Below, in pieces: positions 19,643-28,187 of a stretch of DNA of 32,266 bases; the stretch's first letter is position 1, and each line of letters opens with the position of its first letter. A model generated the notes under the pieces. It ran no database searches and was not told the DNA's origin. It saw only the letters and a program-made list of their open reading frames with translations. A program made the translations under genes and the position numbers. Source of the stretch: Deltaproteobacteria bacterium (GTDB lineage Bacteria > Myxococcota_A > UBA9160 > SZUA-336); assembly GCA_019311115.1 (NCBI GenBank), contig JAFDDB010000055.1, positions 1 through 32,266 of the forward strand, in the 5' to 3' direction.

Positions 19643-20098
19643 TTGGATCCCAAGGTCGCCTACTGGACCGCCGCGCTCGTGAACATGCTCGCGACGCTCG
19701 CGCTCGCCTTCTCGGGCGTGGCGTGGGCGCGCCGCGGCGACTACGTGCGCCACCGGCGCCGCATGATGGCCGCGATCACACTGGTGGTGCTCTTCCTGCT
19801 CTCCTACGCGGTGAAGGTGGTCGTGCTGGGCCACGAGCAGCTCGACGTCTGGCCGCGGCTCGACGTCTGGGTGCTGCGCGCGCACGAGTCGTTCGTCGCG
19901 GCGCTGGTGCTGGCGGGAGGCGTTGCGGTCGGCTTGGCGCTCTGGAAGCGAATGCCCGTTCCCCAGCCCCGCTCCGAGGCCGGGAGCCGTACGCACCTCT
20001 GGCACCGCCGCGCCGGCCGGACCGCTCTCGTGGGGGGCGTGCTCGGCGTACTCACCGCGGCGTTCGTGCTCTACGGCATGTACGCGCGCATGCCCTGA
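19643..20098 (+). CDS. DUF420-like small membrane protein
   Basis: A 151-residue polytopic protein with four predicted membrane helices. The opening YWTAALVNMLATLALAFSG, the HRRRMMAAITLVVLFLLSY segment and the late LVGGVLGVLTAAFVLYGM helix match DUF420, a family of unknown function often found near heme biogenesis and cytochrome oxidase genes. It starts at TTG 19643 with GGAG seven bases upstream. It lies 45 bases after the Bat operon and is followed by a hairpin. Confidence 0.7.
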   Translation: MDPKVAYWTAALVNMLATLALAFSGVAWARRGDYVRHRRRMMAAITLVVLFLLSYAVKVVVLGHEQLDVWPRLDVWVLRAHESFVAALVLAGGVAVGLALWKRMPVPQPRSEAGSRTHLWHRRAGRTALVGGVLGVLTAAFVLYGMYARMP

Positions 20099-20129
20099 CC
20101 GGGGGTGGCTGGGCGCTGACACCCTCTCA

Positions 20130-20145
20130 GTCCGGCCCGCCGGAC
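20130..20145. terminator. Hairpin downstream of the DUF420 gene
   Basis: GTCCGG (20130-20135), loop CCCG, CCGGAC (20140-20145): a GC-rich stem 32 bases after the DUF420 stop and ten bases before the Crp/Fnr-type palindrome. There is no T-run. It may insulate the operon starting downstream. Confidence 0.45.
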
Positions 20146-20154
20146 CGAGGCCGC

Positions 20155-20168
20155 ATGACCCGCGTCAT
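20155..20168 (+). promoter_or_regulatory. Candidate Crp/Fnr-family operator upstream of the ferritin-like operon
   Basis: ATGAC-CCGC-GTCAT is a perfect 5+4+5 palindrome with the four-base spacer of Fnr-type boxes. It is the same half-site as the palindrome beside the regulator gene at 30224. Its centre (20161.5) lies 68 bases upstream of the GTG at 20230. A class II start site would fall near 20203, giving a leader of about 27 bases that includes the ribosome site. The -10 element (for instance TAGCAG at 20188-20193) is weak. Confidence 0.55.
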
Positions 20169-20229
20169 AGCGTCCCGGAGACGCTTGTAGCAGCCTCTGG
20201 CCGTGAGCGTTCCGGACGGAAGGCCCGGC

Positions 20230-20595
20230 GTGAGGGCCCTGCGCACCGCATTGCGGACGGCGCACCTGCTCGCCTTCGGCGCGCTCTACGGGGGCCACGT
20301 CTACGGCGCGTCGGCGGCGGCACTCGAGCCGGCGCTCGGTGCGACCCTGGCCAGCGGTGCGCTGCTGATGGGTCTCGACTGCATCGCCGAGCCCGTCTTC
20401 CTGGTGCAGGTGCGCGGACTCGCCACCCTCACCAAGATCGGGCTGCTCGTCGCGGTCCAGGCCACACCGTCGGCCGGCGTGCCCCTGCTCACCTGCGCTG
20501 CGATCATCGGAGCGGTCTCATCGCACATGCCCGGCCGCTACCGTTACTACTCTCTCGTACACCGCCGCCCCGTCGGCTCGCGCGAGAAGGGCTGA
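20230..20595 (+). CDS. Small four-helix membrane protein of unknown function
   Basis: A 121-residue membrane protein with about four hydrophobic segments. It ends in a loop with VSSHMPGRYRYYSLVHRR, a conspicuous His/Arg/Tyr-rich block that I recall as conserved in small proteobacterial membrane proteins, without being able to name a family. The open frame extends to GTG 20203. I prefer GTG 20230 because GGAAGG (20218-20223) sits six bases before it and the predicted transcription start lies near 20203. It opens an operon whose next genes are an SCP2-like gene and two ferritin-like proteins, below a Crp/Fnr-type palindrome. No function can be assigned. Confidence 0.65.
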   Translation: MRALRTALRTAHLLAFGALYGGHVYGASAAALEPALGATLASGALLMGLDCIAEPVFLVQVRGLATLTKIGLLVAVQATPSAGVPLLTCAAIIGAVSSHMPGRYRYYSLVHRRPVGSREKG

Positions 20596-20627
20596 ACCTT
20601 CCAACCCCGACCCAGGAGAAACCGACA

Positions 20628-20950
20628 ATGGGCATCCGCTTCCCCTCCCTGGAGTTCTTCCAGGCGCTGCAACAGAAGATCAAGGACGACCCCGAGTTCG
20701 AGAAGCTCGGCGTCTGCGACACCACGTTCGGTGTGCGCGTCGGCGACGCCCTCTTCTCGCTGCACTTCGAGGTCTACGGATCATCGAGCACGGGGGCGCC
20801 GACGCGGCCCACACGCTCAACTCGCTGACGCACCTGGGCGACGTGATCCAGGTCGAGTACGAGGACCCCGAGGGCCACGACCGGTTGTACCGCTTCATGG
20901 CCTCGATCCAGGCGTTCTTCGACCAGGCTCGCCACCTCGAGATCGACTGA
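20628..20950 (+). pseudogene. Frame-disrupted SCP2-like gene
   Basis: The ATG at 20628 follows AGGAGA and opens a frame (MGIRFPSLEFFQALQQKIKD) that stops at 20828 after 66 codons. From about 20777 a second frame takes over with natural-looking protein (HGGADAAHTLNSLTHLGDVI, later MASIQAFFDQARHLEID) and runs to the TGA at 20948, which overlaps the next start. One missing base near 20777 would join them into 107 residues, but a larger deletion is possible because SCP2-type domains are usually somewhat longer. There is no slippery heptamer, so programmed frameshifting looks unlikely. The resemblance to sterol-carrier (SCP2-like) proteins is weak, from the N-terminal helix-and-strand pattern, and is less certain than the frame break. 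Confidence 0.6.
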
Positions 20951-21984
20951 TGTCGTACATCGCACCCAAGGACTTCTCGCAGGACCCGGAGATCCTCGCC
21001 CAGGTGACCAAGGTCATGTCGGGCGAGCTCGACTTGTCGTGGATGGAGAGCATACGCGAGCGGATCACCGCACGGCCGACCCAGGCGCGGCGCGGACTGA
21101 CGCTCGACGACATCAACCTGGGCTCGTACGGCCCCGACGAGATGCCGGAGATCATCCGCCACAACTTCTCGATGGCGCCGCGCGGCGCGATCCTGCTCTG
21201 GTCGGACCGGGCCGCCTCGATCTTCGAGGAAGCCAAGTCGCGCCACTGGGCGCCGGCCCGGTCGATCGACTGGAAGGCGCTCGACGACCACGACTACAGC
21301 GACAACGAGCAGCGCGCACTGCAGCAGCTCTACACCTCGCTCACGTCGATCGGCCTGATCACCGCCGACGTGCCGTCGCGCTGGGTCTGGCTGATGAACC
21401 AGGAGTTCCACGAGGTCAAGTACCTGATGTGCGCGCAGATGATCGACGGCACGCGCATCGCCGAGGTCTCGCGCAAGCGAGCCCTCTACGGAGTGGGAGC
21501 GCTCGGCGTGGACTGCCAGCCGCTGGGCGAGTTGCTGAAGATGGTGTTCGAGTCGGGGACCTACCCCTGCGCGTCGCTGTCGCTGAACCTGGTGCTCTGC
21601 CCCTTTACGCAGATGCTCGCGCGTCACCTCGAGTTCGTCTCGCGCAATGCGGCCGACACGCAGATCTCGACGCTGGTTGCACAGGACGCCACGCGCTTCA
21701 TCGCGTACGGCGTCGACCACGTGCGCGGCGTCGTGGGCACGCGGGAGTCAGAGCGCGAGACGTTGAACGGCCACCTGGACCTGGTCGAGAACGGCCTGGT
21801 CGGCGTGTTGGGCGCGCGGGAGATCGTCGAGCCCCTGATCCTCCTGTCGGGAGGGCTCGATCCGGTCGCGCGGACCTACGCACGGCTGGTCGACGAGCAC
21901 TTCGCGCGCTGCGAGAGCGCCGGTCTGGGAGACCGCCGCCAGCGCAGCCCGCTTCCCGCATTCCTTCAGCTGATTCGGGACTGA
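20950..21984 (+). CDS. Ferritin-like protein that has lost its di-iron ligands (pseudoenzyme paralogue)
   Basis: The 344-residue protein is a paralogue of the next gene product. They share RRGLTLDDINLGSYGPDEMPE, MNQEFHEVKYL and SRKRAL-type blocks and align without gaps across the whole ligand region (offset 17). At the positions where the partner has metal ligands, this protein has S133/G135 (E150/E152), G167 and I170 (E184, H187), C217 (E234), A247 and F250 (E264, H267). All six ligand positions are therefore replaced, while the fold signatures remain. By analogy with ligand-less subunits in other di-iron systems, it is probably a structural or regulatory partner of the active paralogue. That is inference. 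The ATG overlaps the end of the SCP2-like frame (TGATG). Confidence 0.75.
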   Translation: MSYIAPKDFSQDPEILAQVTKVMSGELDLSWMESIRERITARPTQARRGLTLDDINLGSYGPDEMPEIIRHNFSMAPRGAILLWSDRAASIFEEAKSRHWAPARSIDWKALDDHDYSDNEQRALQQLYTSLTSIGLITADVPSRWVWLMNQEFHEVKYLMCAQMIDGTRIAEVSRKRALYGVGALGVDCQPLGELLKMVFESGTYPCASLSLNLVLCPFTQMLARHLEFVSRNAADTQISTLVAQDATRFIAYGVDHVRGVVGTRESERETLNGHLDLVENGLVGVLGAREIVEPLILLSGGLDPVARTYARLVDEHFARCESAGLGDRRQRSPLPAFLQLIRD

Positions 21985-22001
21985 GGTCCCGGGAGAAAGA
22001 C

Positions 22002-23141
22002 ATGAGCTACTACGGATCGACCGAGTACATGCACAACAGCGACTTCATCCTCGCGATGAAGGACATCCGCAAGGGCAACCTCGACCTGGGCTGGCTGGAC
22101 AAGGGCGCCGAGCAGATCGAGGTGAACGCCGACAACCCGAAGCGCGGCCTCACCTACCTGGACCTGAACAAGGGCAGCTACGGCTACGACGAGCTTCCCG
22201 AGGTGCCGCGCGGGCCGCGCAGCGCCGCGCCGCGCGGAGCGGCCTACGACGTGGACCACCAGGCCGACATGTCGCCCGAACTGAACCGCAAGAGCGACGT
22301 GTGGGCGTACAAGGTCGCCTCGTTCTACGAGGAGGCCATGAGCCGGCAGTGGGACGCGTCCACCGACGTGCCCTGGGCCGACCTGGACCACTGCGAGCGC
22401 TCGGAAGAGGTCGAGATCGCCTTCGCTCAGCTCTGCACGTTCTTCACCGAGGTCGAGATGATCGCGACCGACCTGCCGGCGAAGTGGGCCTGGCGGATGA
22501 ACAACCAGTTCCACGAGGTAAAGGGCTTCATCGCGACGCAGGCGATCGACGAGGCGCGCCACGCCGAGGTCTTCCGCAAGCGGGCACTCGCCGGCGGCGT
22601 GGGCCTGATGGAGGCGATGCCCCAGGCGGAGCACTCCTTGAAGGCGATTCTCGAGACCGACACGTACAGCGAGGCCAGCGCGTTCATGCACCTGCTGGCC
22701 GAGGGGAACATCCTGACGATGTTCCGCTTCAGCGAGTTCATCTCGCCGACGCCCGTCGACAAGCGAATGTTCCAACTGGTGATGCAGGACGAGGCGCGCC
22801 ACGTCTCGTACGGCCTGCAGCACCTCAAGTGGGTCCTCGACAAGACGCCCGAGCGCAAGCCCCAGCTGCACGCGGCACTCGACGAGGCCGAGAACTTCTC
22901 GATCAGCCAGTTCGACTCGGCGCTCTTCGAGGCGATGATCGTGCTGGCCGGCAAGGGCACCAAGCCCGACCAGATCAAGCGCGGGATCGAGATCGTGGGG
23001 ACGCTCCAGATCAAGCAGATCGAGGAGTACTTCCAGCGGCTGCGCCGTTCCGGCTTCGAAGAGCGGATCGCGGTCAGCAAGTTCCGCGATCTGCTCGCCA
23101 TGATGACGCTGTCGGGCAAGGACGCGGAGCTTCCCGTCTAA
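22002..23141 (+). CDS. Ferritin-like di-iron protein with complete ligand set
   Basis: The 379-residue protein shows a full di-iron carboxylate pattern: E150 or E152 in FFTEVEM, EARH with E184 and H187, E234 in LLAEGN, and a second EARH with E264 and H267. The spacing (about 32-34 residues between the Glu and its ExxH on each half) is that of ferritin-like oxygenases and R2-like oxidases. Members of this fold oxygenate, desaturate or N-oxygenate substrates using O2, but I cannot name the subfamily. It starts at ATG 22002 with GGGAGA upstream, 17 bases after its ligand-less paralogue. Both lie in an operon ending with a FAD oxidoreductase gene, which could be a redox partner. Confidence 0.8.
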   Translation: MSYYGSTEYMHNSDFILAMKDIRKGNLDLGWLDKGAEQIEVNADNPKRGLTYLDLNKGSYGYDELPEVPRGPRSAAPRGAAYDVDHQADMSPELNRKSDVWAYKVASFYEEAMSRQWDASTDVPWADLDHCERSEEVEIAFAQLCTFFTEVEMIATDLPAKWAWRMNNQFHEVKGFIATQAIDEARHAEVFRKRALAGGVGLMEAMPQAEHSLKAILETDTYSEASAFMHLLAEGNILTMFRFSEFISPTPVDKRMFQLVMQDEARHVSYGLQHLKWVLDKTPERKPQLHAALDEAENFSISQFDSALFEAMIVLAGKGTKPDQIKRGIEIVGTLQIKQIEEYFQRLRRSGFEERIAVSKFRDLLAMMTLSGKDAELPV

Positions 23142-23149
23142 GGTCCGGG

Positions 23150-23166
23150 CCGCGATAGAATCGCGG
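23150..23166 (+). promoter_or_regulatory. Hairpin immediately upstream of the FAD oxidoreductase start codon
   Basis: CCGCGAT (23150-23156), loop AGA, ATCGCGG (23160-23166): a perfect 7-bp stem ending one base before the ATG at 23168. No ribosome site is visible in the 26-base gap, so the hairpin may control translation start or act as a weak terminator. Confidence 0.5.
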
Positions 23167-23167
23167 C

Positions 23168-24463
23168 ATGGCGCAAGCCGAGACCATTCGCGAGCCCTCG
23201 CGCGAGACGCCGGTGCTGAAGCGCACCGGCGTGCTCGTGGTGGGCGGGGGAGCGGCCGGCGTGTCCGCGGCGGTCGCCGCCGCGCGCGAGGGCGCCGACG
23301 TGACGCTGGTCGAGCGCTACGGGTCGCTCGGCGGCCTGGCCACCGGAGGGCTCATCGCGCTCCTGCTGACGCTCGACGACGGGCGGGGCGTACCGGTGAT
23401 CGGCGGCCTGTGCCAGGAAACCGTCGACCGCCTGCAGCGCGCCGGCGGCGCGTACCATCCGCCACGAGAGCAGTGGGGCAGCGATGACCCCGCACAGGTC
23501 GATGACGCCTTTCGCTGGGGGCTGGTCTGGGGGGGCATGCGGGCATCGCACCGCGTCCGCTACTCCGTCGCCTACGACCCCGAGGTCATGCGCCAGGTCC
23601 TGGCCGAGATGGTGTGCGAGGCCGGCGTCGACCTGATCTTCCATATGTGGGGCGCCGACGCGCTCCGGTCGGACGAGCCCGAGAAGGGGCTGGACGGCGT
23701 GCTGTTCCAGTCCAAGGCGGGACGCACCGCCATCCTGGCCGACGTGGTGATCGACGCCACCGGCGACGGCGACGTGTTCGCGTCGGCGGGGTGCCGGTTC
23801 GAACTCGAGCGCGTGCATCCCTGGCTCTGGTTCCGGCTCGGAGGAGTCGACGGCGACCCGAACGAGATCGACCGGAGCACCGGCTACTTCCGCACGACGA
23901 ACCCCGGACAGGTCCTGCTCCCTTGGGGAAGCGCCGCGCGCATCGACCGGCGCATCGACGCCACCGACCCGCGGGACCTGACCTTTGCCGAGCTCGAGTG
24001 CCGGCGCCTCGTGATGGAAGAGGTCGAGAAGCTGCGCGCCTCACGGCCCGAGATGGCCCACGCCCACATCTGCAACATCGCCACGCAGCTCGGCATTACC
24101 GAGAGCCGCCGGCTCGTCGGCGAGCACGTCTTGACGCGCGACGACGTGGACCACGACTTCGACGACGCCATCGCGATCACCGGCCACTGGACCAAGTACG
24201 CCGCGGTCTACGCGATCCCCTACCGCTGCCTGCACACGGCCGCGGCGCCGAACCTGCTGGCCGCCGGGCGCCACATCTCCGTCGACCACCGCGTCCACCA
24301 CGCGACCAAGGAGATCCCCGCCTGCATGGCCGTCGGCGAAGCCGCGGGCATCGCCGCGCACCTGGCGCTGGACGCCGGAGCCCGCGCGAGCGCCGTCGAC
24401 GTGCAGAAGCTGCGCGCACAGCTACGCGCCCGCGGCGCCCTGCTCGACTACTTCTCCGGCTAG
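23168..24463 (+). CDS. FAD-dependent oxidoreductase (FAD_oxidored-type, PF12831-like)
   Basis: The 431-residue flavoprotein has an N-terminal Rossmann dinucleotide motif (GVLVVGGGAAGVSAAVAAAR, 21-40, with acidic E49 ending the fold), GGLATGG at 55-61, and an IDATGDGDVFASAG block typical of this group. The C-terminal region has CMAVGEAAGIAAHLAL, which closes the FAD site. These enzymes reduce or oxidise diverse organic substrates. The substrate here is unknown. Its stop codon overlaps that of the convergent acyl-CoA ligase gene. It follows the ferritin-like genes by 26 bases containing a hairpin, so cotranscription is likely but not certain. Confidence 0.8.
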   Translation: MAQAETIREPSRETPVLKRTGVLVVGGGAAGVSAAVAAAREGADVTLVERYGSLGGLATGGLIALLLTLDDGRGVPVIGGLCQETVDRLQRAGGAYHPPREQWGSDDPAQVDDAFRWGLVWGGMRASHRVRYSVAYDPEVMRQVLAEMVCEAGVDLIFHMWGADALRSDEPEKGLDGVLFQSKAGRTAILADVVIDATGDGDVFASAGCRFELERVHPWLWFRLGGVDGDPNEIDRSTGYFRTTNPGQVLLPWGSAARIDRRIDATDPRDLTFAELECRRLVMEEVEKLRASRPEMAHAHICNIATQLGITESRRLVGEHVLTRDDVDHDFDDAIAITGHWTKYAAVYAIPYRCLHTAAAPNLLAAGRHISVDHRVHHATKEIPACMAVGEAAGIAAHLALDAGARASAVDVQKLRAQLRARGALLDYFSG

Positions 24464-26064
24464 CGTGGAGACGCCGGCTCGGTGAACACGCCGTCGGCGT
24501 CGGGGGCGAAGGCCTCGAGCAGGAAGCGCTCCTGCGGCTTCTCGGACGCGGTCTTCGGAATCTCGTCGACCACCTGCAGGTAGCTCGGCACGAAGTTCCC
24601 CTCGAGCCCCGCGCGGCAGGCGGCGAAGACCCCGGCCACGTCGAGCGCGGCACGATCGTGCGCCACGATGGCCGCGACCACGTCCTTCTCGCCGGGCGCG
24701 CCCGAAGCGGCCGGAACGCCGTAGACGAAGACGTCGCTGATGTGGGGATGCTCGGCCACGACCTTCTCGACGAAGCCCGGGTTCACGAAGTCGCCGTTGT
24801 GCCGGATGCCCCCGCCCTTGCGGTAGTCGAAGAAGAGCCAACCCTCGGCGTCGGTGTGCCCGATGTCGCCGCTGCGCAGCCAGCCGCCGCGCGTCTTCTT
24901 CTCGGACGCTTCCTTGTTGCCGTGGTACTCGACCTCGGCGGAGCCTCCCGCGGCTGGGCGCGAGCAGACCTCGCCCTGTACGCCCGGCCCGCACTCGACG
25001 TCGTTCTCGTCGAGGATGCGCATGTCGAGGCCGGGTGCGGGCTTGCCGAAGGAGCCGACGGGTCCCTTCCCGATCGGCTTGAACGCCAGCCCGCCCTCGA
25101 CGGCCCCGTACCACTCGAAGATCTCGACGTCGAAGCGCTTCTGGAACGACTCCCAGATGGCCGCCGGCATGCCGGCGCTGATCACGTAGCGCACCGGATT
25201 CTGGGCGTCGTCGGGCCGCTCGGGCTCGCTGTAGATGGCAGTCGCCATGCCGCCGAGCAGCGAGAAGGTGGTGCAGCCGTGCAGGCGGCACACGTCCCAG
25301 AGCCTGGACTTGGTGAAGCGCTGGCTCAGCACGCCGCGAAGCCCCATGAAGAGCGACGGCCCGAGCGTGACCGCCTGCGCGTTGCCGTGGGTGAGCGACA
25401 GGCCGGTGTACGGCCGCGAGTCCTGGTCGTAGCCCAGCAGTCCGCCGAGCATCGCGAAGCCGCCGAAGCGCGAGTTCGGGAAGACGACGCCCTTCGGATC
25501 GCCCGTCGTCCCCGACGTGTAGATGATCTGCAGCGGCATCGAGGCGTCGGAGAGGCGATTGTCCACGGTGGCGCAGGGCTTCTCGAGCACCTCGCGCAGC
25601 GACTCCGCCTGGGGACCATCCGCGCCCGTGTCGAGCGACAGCACCCACTCGATGCCCCCCGCCCGCTCGCGGACCTCTTCGACCTGCGACACCGCGTAGT
25701 CGCCGCAAACCACGCCACGGCAGCCGGCGTTCTGCAGCATGTAGGCGAGCTTCTCGCCCCGCGTGCGCGGGTCGATCGGGACGAAGACGGTGCCCGTCAC
25801 CGATGCGGCGACCATCGTCTCCACGTACTCGGGGTGGTTGCGCATCATCAGCGCGAAGCGGTCACCGGGCGCGAGTCCGTGCTGCAGCAACCCCGTCGCG
25901 ATGCGGTTCGCGTTGTCCTGGATCTGCGCGTAGGTGCGCACCTCGTCGGGCGTCGCACCGCCGTCGAGACTCAGGTGCTCGAAGGTCAGGACGTCGCGAT
26001 CCGGCCTCTGCTCCGCGCGGATGGCGATCAGATCGCCGAGTACGCCCTCGCTGCGCTCCCTCAT
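24460..26064 (-). CDS. Acyl-CoA ligase (AMP-forming, CaiC/FadD-like)
   Basis: The 534-residue enzyme activates a carboxylic acid to its CoA thioester through an acyl-adenylate. It has the P-loop TSGTTGDPKG at 183-192, the WLRSGDIG hinge motif and the C-terminal TASEKPQERF segment carrying the catalytic lysine. Its IPKTASEK ending resembles the crotonobetaine/carnitine ligase branch more than long-chain FadD. The substrate is not predictable. It is the last gene of a minus-strand operon, 43 bases after the thiolase gene, with a GGGGAG ribosome site before the ATG. Confidence 0.9.
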   Translation of the reverse strand: MRERSEGVLGDLIAIRAEQRPDRDVLTFEHLSLDGGATPDEVRTYAQIQDNANRIATGLLQHGLAPGDRFALMMRNHPEYVETMVAASVTGTVFVPIDPRTRGEKLAYMLQNAGCRGVVCGDYAVSQVEEVRERAGGIEWVLSLDTGADGPQAESLREVLEKPCATVDNRLSDASMPLQIIYTSGTTGDPKGVVFPNSRFGGFAMLGGLLGYDQDSRPYTGLSLTHGNAQAVTLGPSLFMGLRGVLSQRFTKSRLWDVCRLHGCTTFSLLGGMATAIYSEPERPDDAQNPVRYVISAGMPAAIWESFQKRFDVEIFEWYGAVEGGLAFKPIGKGPVGSFGKPAPGLDMRILDENDVECGPGVQGEVCSRPAAGGSAEVEYHGNKEASEKKTRGGWLRSGDIGHTDAEGWLFFDYRKGGGIRHNGDFVNPGFVEKVVAEHPHISDVFVYGVPAASGAPGEKDVVAAIVAHDRAALDVAGVFAACRAGLEGNFVPSYLQVVDEIPKTASEKPQERFLLEAFAPDADGVFTEPASPR

Positions 26065-26107
26065 GACTTCTCCCCTTCTTGCGCTCCGCCCAGCCAGCAG
26101 CCCGGAG

Positions 26108-27340
26108 CTAGCGGGTCAGGATGGTGACGCACATGGCCGCAGCATCGGGGCCGATGTTGCCGCCGCCGTTGTGCGCCAGGCCGATGCGCGCGCCCTCGAC
26201 CTGCCGATCGCCCGAGCGGCCCTGCAGCTGCTCGGTCAGCTCGACGATCTGCGCGATGCCCGTGGCGCCAACGGGGTGACCCTTGCGCAGCAGCCCGCCC
26301 GACGTGTTGACGGGCAGGCGCCCGCCGAGCCGGGTGGCGCCCGACTCGACCAGCTTTCCGCCCTCGCCCTTGCCGCACAGGCCGAGCGCCTCGTAGGCCA
26401 TGACCTCGGCCGGCGCGGACGCGTCGTGGCACTCGACGACCGACAGGTCCTCGGGACCGATGCCCGCCTCTTCGTAGGCCTCGGCGGAGCAGACGTCGGC
26501 CGTTCCCGGCTCGTCGCCGCCGTGGTCCCAGCCCGAGCGCAGCACGCTCGAGATGACGCGAACCGGGTTCGAGATGCCCATCTCGCGCGCCTTCTTCTCG
26601 CTGACGATCACCACCGCAGCGGCGCCGTCGCCGATCGGTGAGCACATCGGGCGCGTCAGCGGCTCCGCGATCATCGGCTCGGCGAGTACCTGCTCGACCG
26701 ACAGCGCCTGACGGAACTGCGCGCGCGGGTTCATGCTGCCGTGGAACGAGTTCTTGGCCGAGATCGCCGCGAACTGCTCGACGGTCGTGCCGTAGCGCTG
26801 CATGTGCGAGCGGGCGGCCATCGCGTAGATGTCCATGAACATCGAGCGCTTCTGGCCCGCGCCGGATCCCGCCTGCTTCGCGCCGCCGGACTCCGCGTTC
26901 TTGCGGAGTCCCTCCATGATCGCCTGCATCGCCTCGACGTCGACGGCTCCGCTGAACGCAGAGAAGCTCTTGCGCTTGTCCTCGTGGTAGAGCTTCTCGA
27001 CGCCGAGCGCGAGCACCATGTCGTAGAGACCCGCCGTGACCATGGCCGACGCCTGGTGGAGCGCGGTGGACGCGCTGGCGCAGGCGTTCTCGACGTTGAT
27101 CACCGGGATCCTGCCGATGCCTATCGAGCGCAGCACGACCTGTCCGCGGATGCACTCCTGTCCGGTAATGAGTCCGGCGGCAGCGTTGCCCACCCACGCC
27201 GCTTCGAGCTGGCTCGCCTCGATTCCAGCGTCGGCGAGCGCGGCCTCGACGGCTTCGGCGCCGATCGACTTGAGTCCACGGTCCAGGTGCTTGCCGAAGG
27301 GGGTCATGCCGACGCCGGCGATCGTCGCGTTCAAGCGCAT
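26108..27340 (-). CDS. SCP-X-type thiolase
   Basis: The 410-residue protein has the thiolase nucleophile C87 in INVENACASASTALH, H305 in VECHDASAPAE and H355 in GHPVGATG. That combination is typical of sterol-carrier-protein-X thiolases rather than the classical FadA set (nucleophile Cys, GHP His and a C-terminal CxG). Such enzymes cleave 3-oxoacyl-CoA in branched-chain or sterol side-chain degradation. An SCP2-like gene (broken) lies in the neighbouring operon. GGAG precedes the ATG at 27340. The next gene upstream is the nitroreductase. Confidence 0.85.
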   Translation of the reverse strand: MRLNATIAGVGMTPFGKHLDRGLKSIGAEAVEAALADAGIEASQLEAAWVGNAAAGLITGQECIRGQVVLRSIGIGRIPVINVENACASASTALHQASAMVTAGLYDMVLALGVEKLYHEDKRKSFSAFSGAVDVEAMQAIMEGLRKNAESGGAKQAGSGAGQKRSMFMDIYAMAARSHMQRYGTTVEQFAAISAKNSFHGSMNPRAQFRQALSVEQVLAEPMIAEPLTRPMCSPIGDGAAAVVIVSEKKAREMGISNPVRVISSVLRSGWDHGGDEPGTADVCSAEAYEEAGIGPEDLSVVECHDASAPAEVMAYEALGLCGKGEGGKLVESGATRLGGRLPVNTSGGLLRKGHPVGATGIAQIVELTEQLQGRSGDRQVEGARIGLAHNGGGNIGPDAAAMCVTILTR

Positions 27341-27381
27341 CGTCTACTCCATCTCTCTTTTCGGGTGCAGGGGTGGGCGGC

Positions 27382-28170
27382 TCAGAGGAGCCCGTGGCCC
27401 TTGATGTCGAGCGCGCGCTGCAGGAAGTCGAGCTCCTCTTCGCGGTACGGCAGCGGTCCGGGCGCCTGGAACATGCCGTCCCGCTCGAGCTCATCGACGA
27501 CCTCCTGCACGCGCGGGAAGGCCTTGCCGAACTTGTTCATGTGGAAGAGCTGCTCGAACGGCAGCCGGGGGCGCTGGCCGCCCGCCTGCGGGTCCTCGGC
27601 CGGATAGCCGACCGTCTGCAACAGCAGCACGCGAGACGTCTCGGGGAGGCCCAGGTTCTCGCGGATCTTCTCGGTGAACGGCGTCCCCAGGCAGCAGCAG
27701 CCCAGGCCCATCTCGTACGCCATCAGGGTGGCCTGCGCGATGCCCTGCCCACAGTCGATCTCGTTCATGCCGGGCTGCTTCATGCTCTCGAGGATGCCCT
27801 CGAAGACGGGGATCAGCTTGGTCTCGAGCTCTTCCTCCTTTCCCTCGCCGAAGCCGAGCGCGCCGGCCTTGAGCAGCTCGCGCAGGCGGTCCGACTGGTC
27901 GTCGACCGCGGCGGTCTCCACGTACCAGACGATCACGACCGGCGCCCTGCGGATCTGGAAGCCCGCGATCGGCGCCATCAACGCCTCGAGCGTCTCCTTG
28001 TCCGCGGAATCGCGGAACACCACGACGGCCCGCAGGCTCTGGACATTTCCCCAGTGCGACGCGATGCGCGCCGCCTCGAGCATGCGCTGGATCTTCTCGG
28101 GCTCGACGGGCTTGTACGGACGCAGGAAGCGGATCGAACGCCGGTTGCCGATGACCTGTCTCAGTTGCAT
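27382..28170 (-). CDS. Nitroreductase-fold flavoprotein
   Basis: The 262-residue protein has the nitroreductase opening NRRSIRFLRPYKPVEPEKIQ, SHWGNVQSLRAVVV, and a YEMGLGCCCLGTPF region where family members have the FMN-binding GLGSCWxG block. Bacterial members reduce quinones, flavins or nitro compounds with NAD(P)H, and others oxidise bound substrates. Three consecutive cysteines at the FMN loop are unusual. It lies 17 bases after the acyl-CoA dehydrogenase gene, probably translated from the same message, and could pass electrons to or from that enzyme. This role is inference. Confidence 0.8.
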   Translation of the reverse strand: MQLRQVIGNRRSIRFLRPYKPVEPEKIQRMLEAARIASHWGNVQSLRAVVVFRDSADKETLEALMAPIAGFQIRRAPVVIVWYVETAAVDDQSDRLRELLKAGALGFGEGKEEELETKLIPVFEGILESMKQPGMNEIDCGQGIAQATLMAYEMGLGCCCLGTPFTEKIRENLGLPETSRVLLLQTVGYPAEDPQAGGQRPRLPFEQLFHMNKFGKAFPRVQEVVDELERDGMFQAPGPLPYREEELDFLQRALDIKGHGLL

Positions 28171-28187
28171 GGGGGGTTTCCTTTCAT

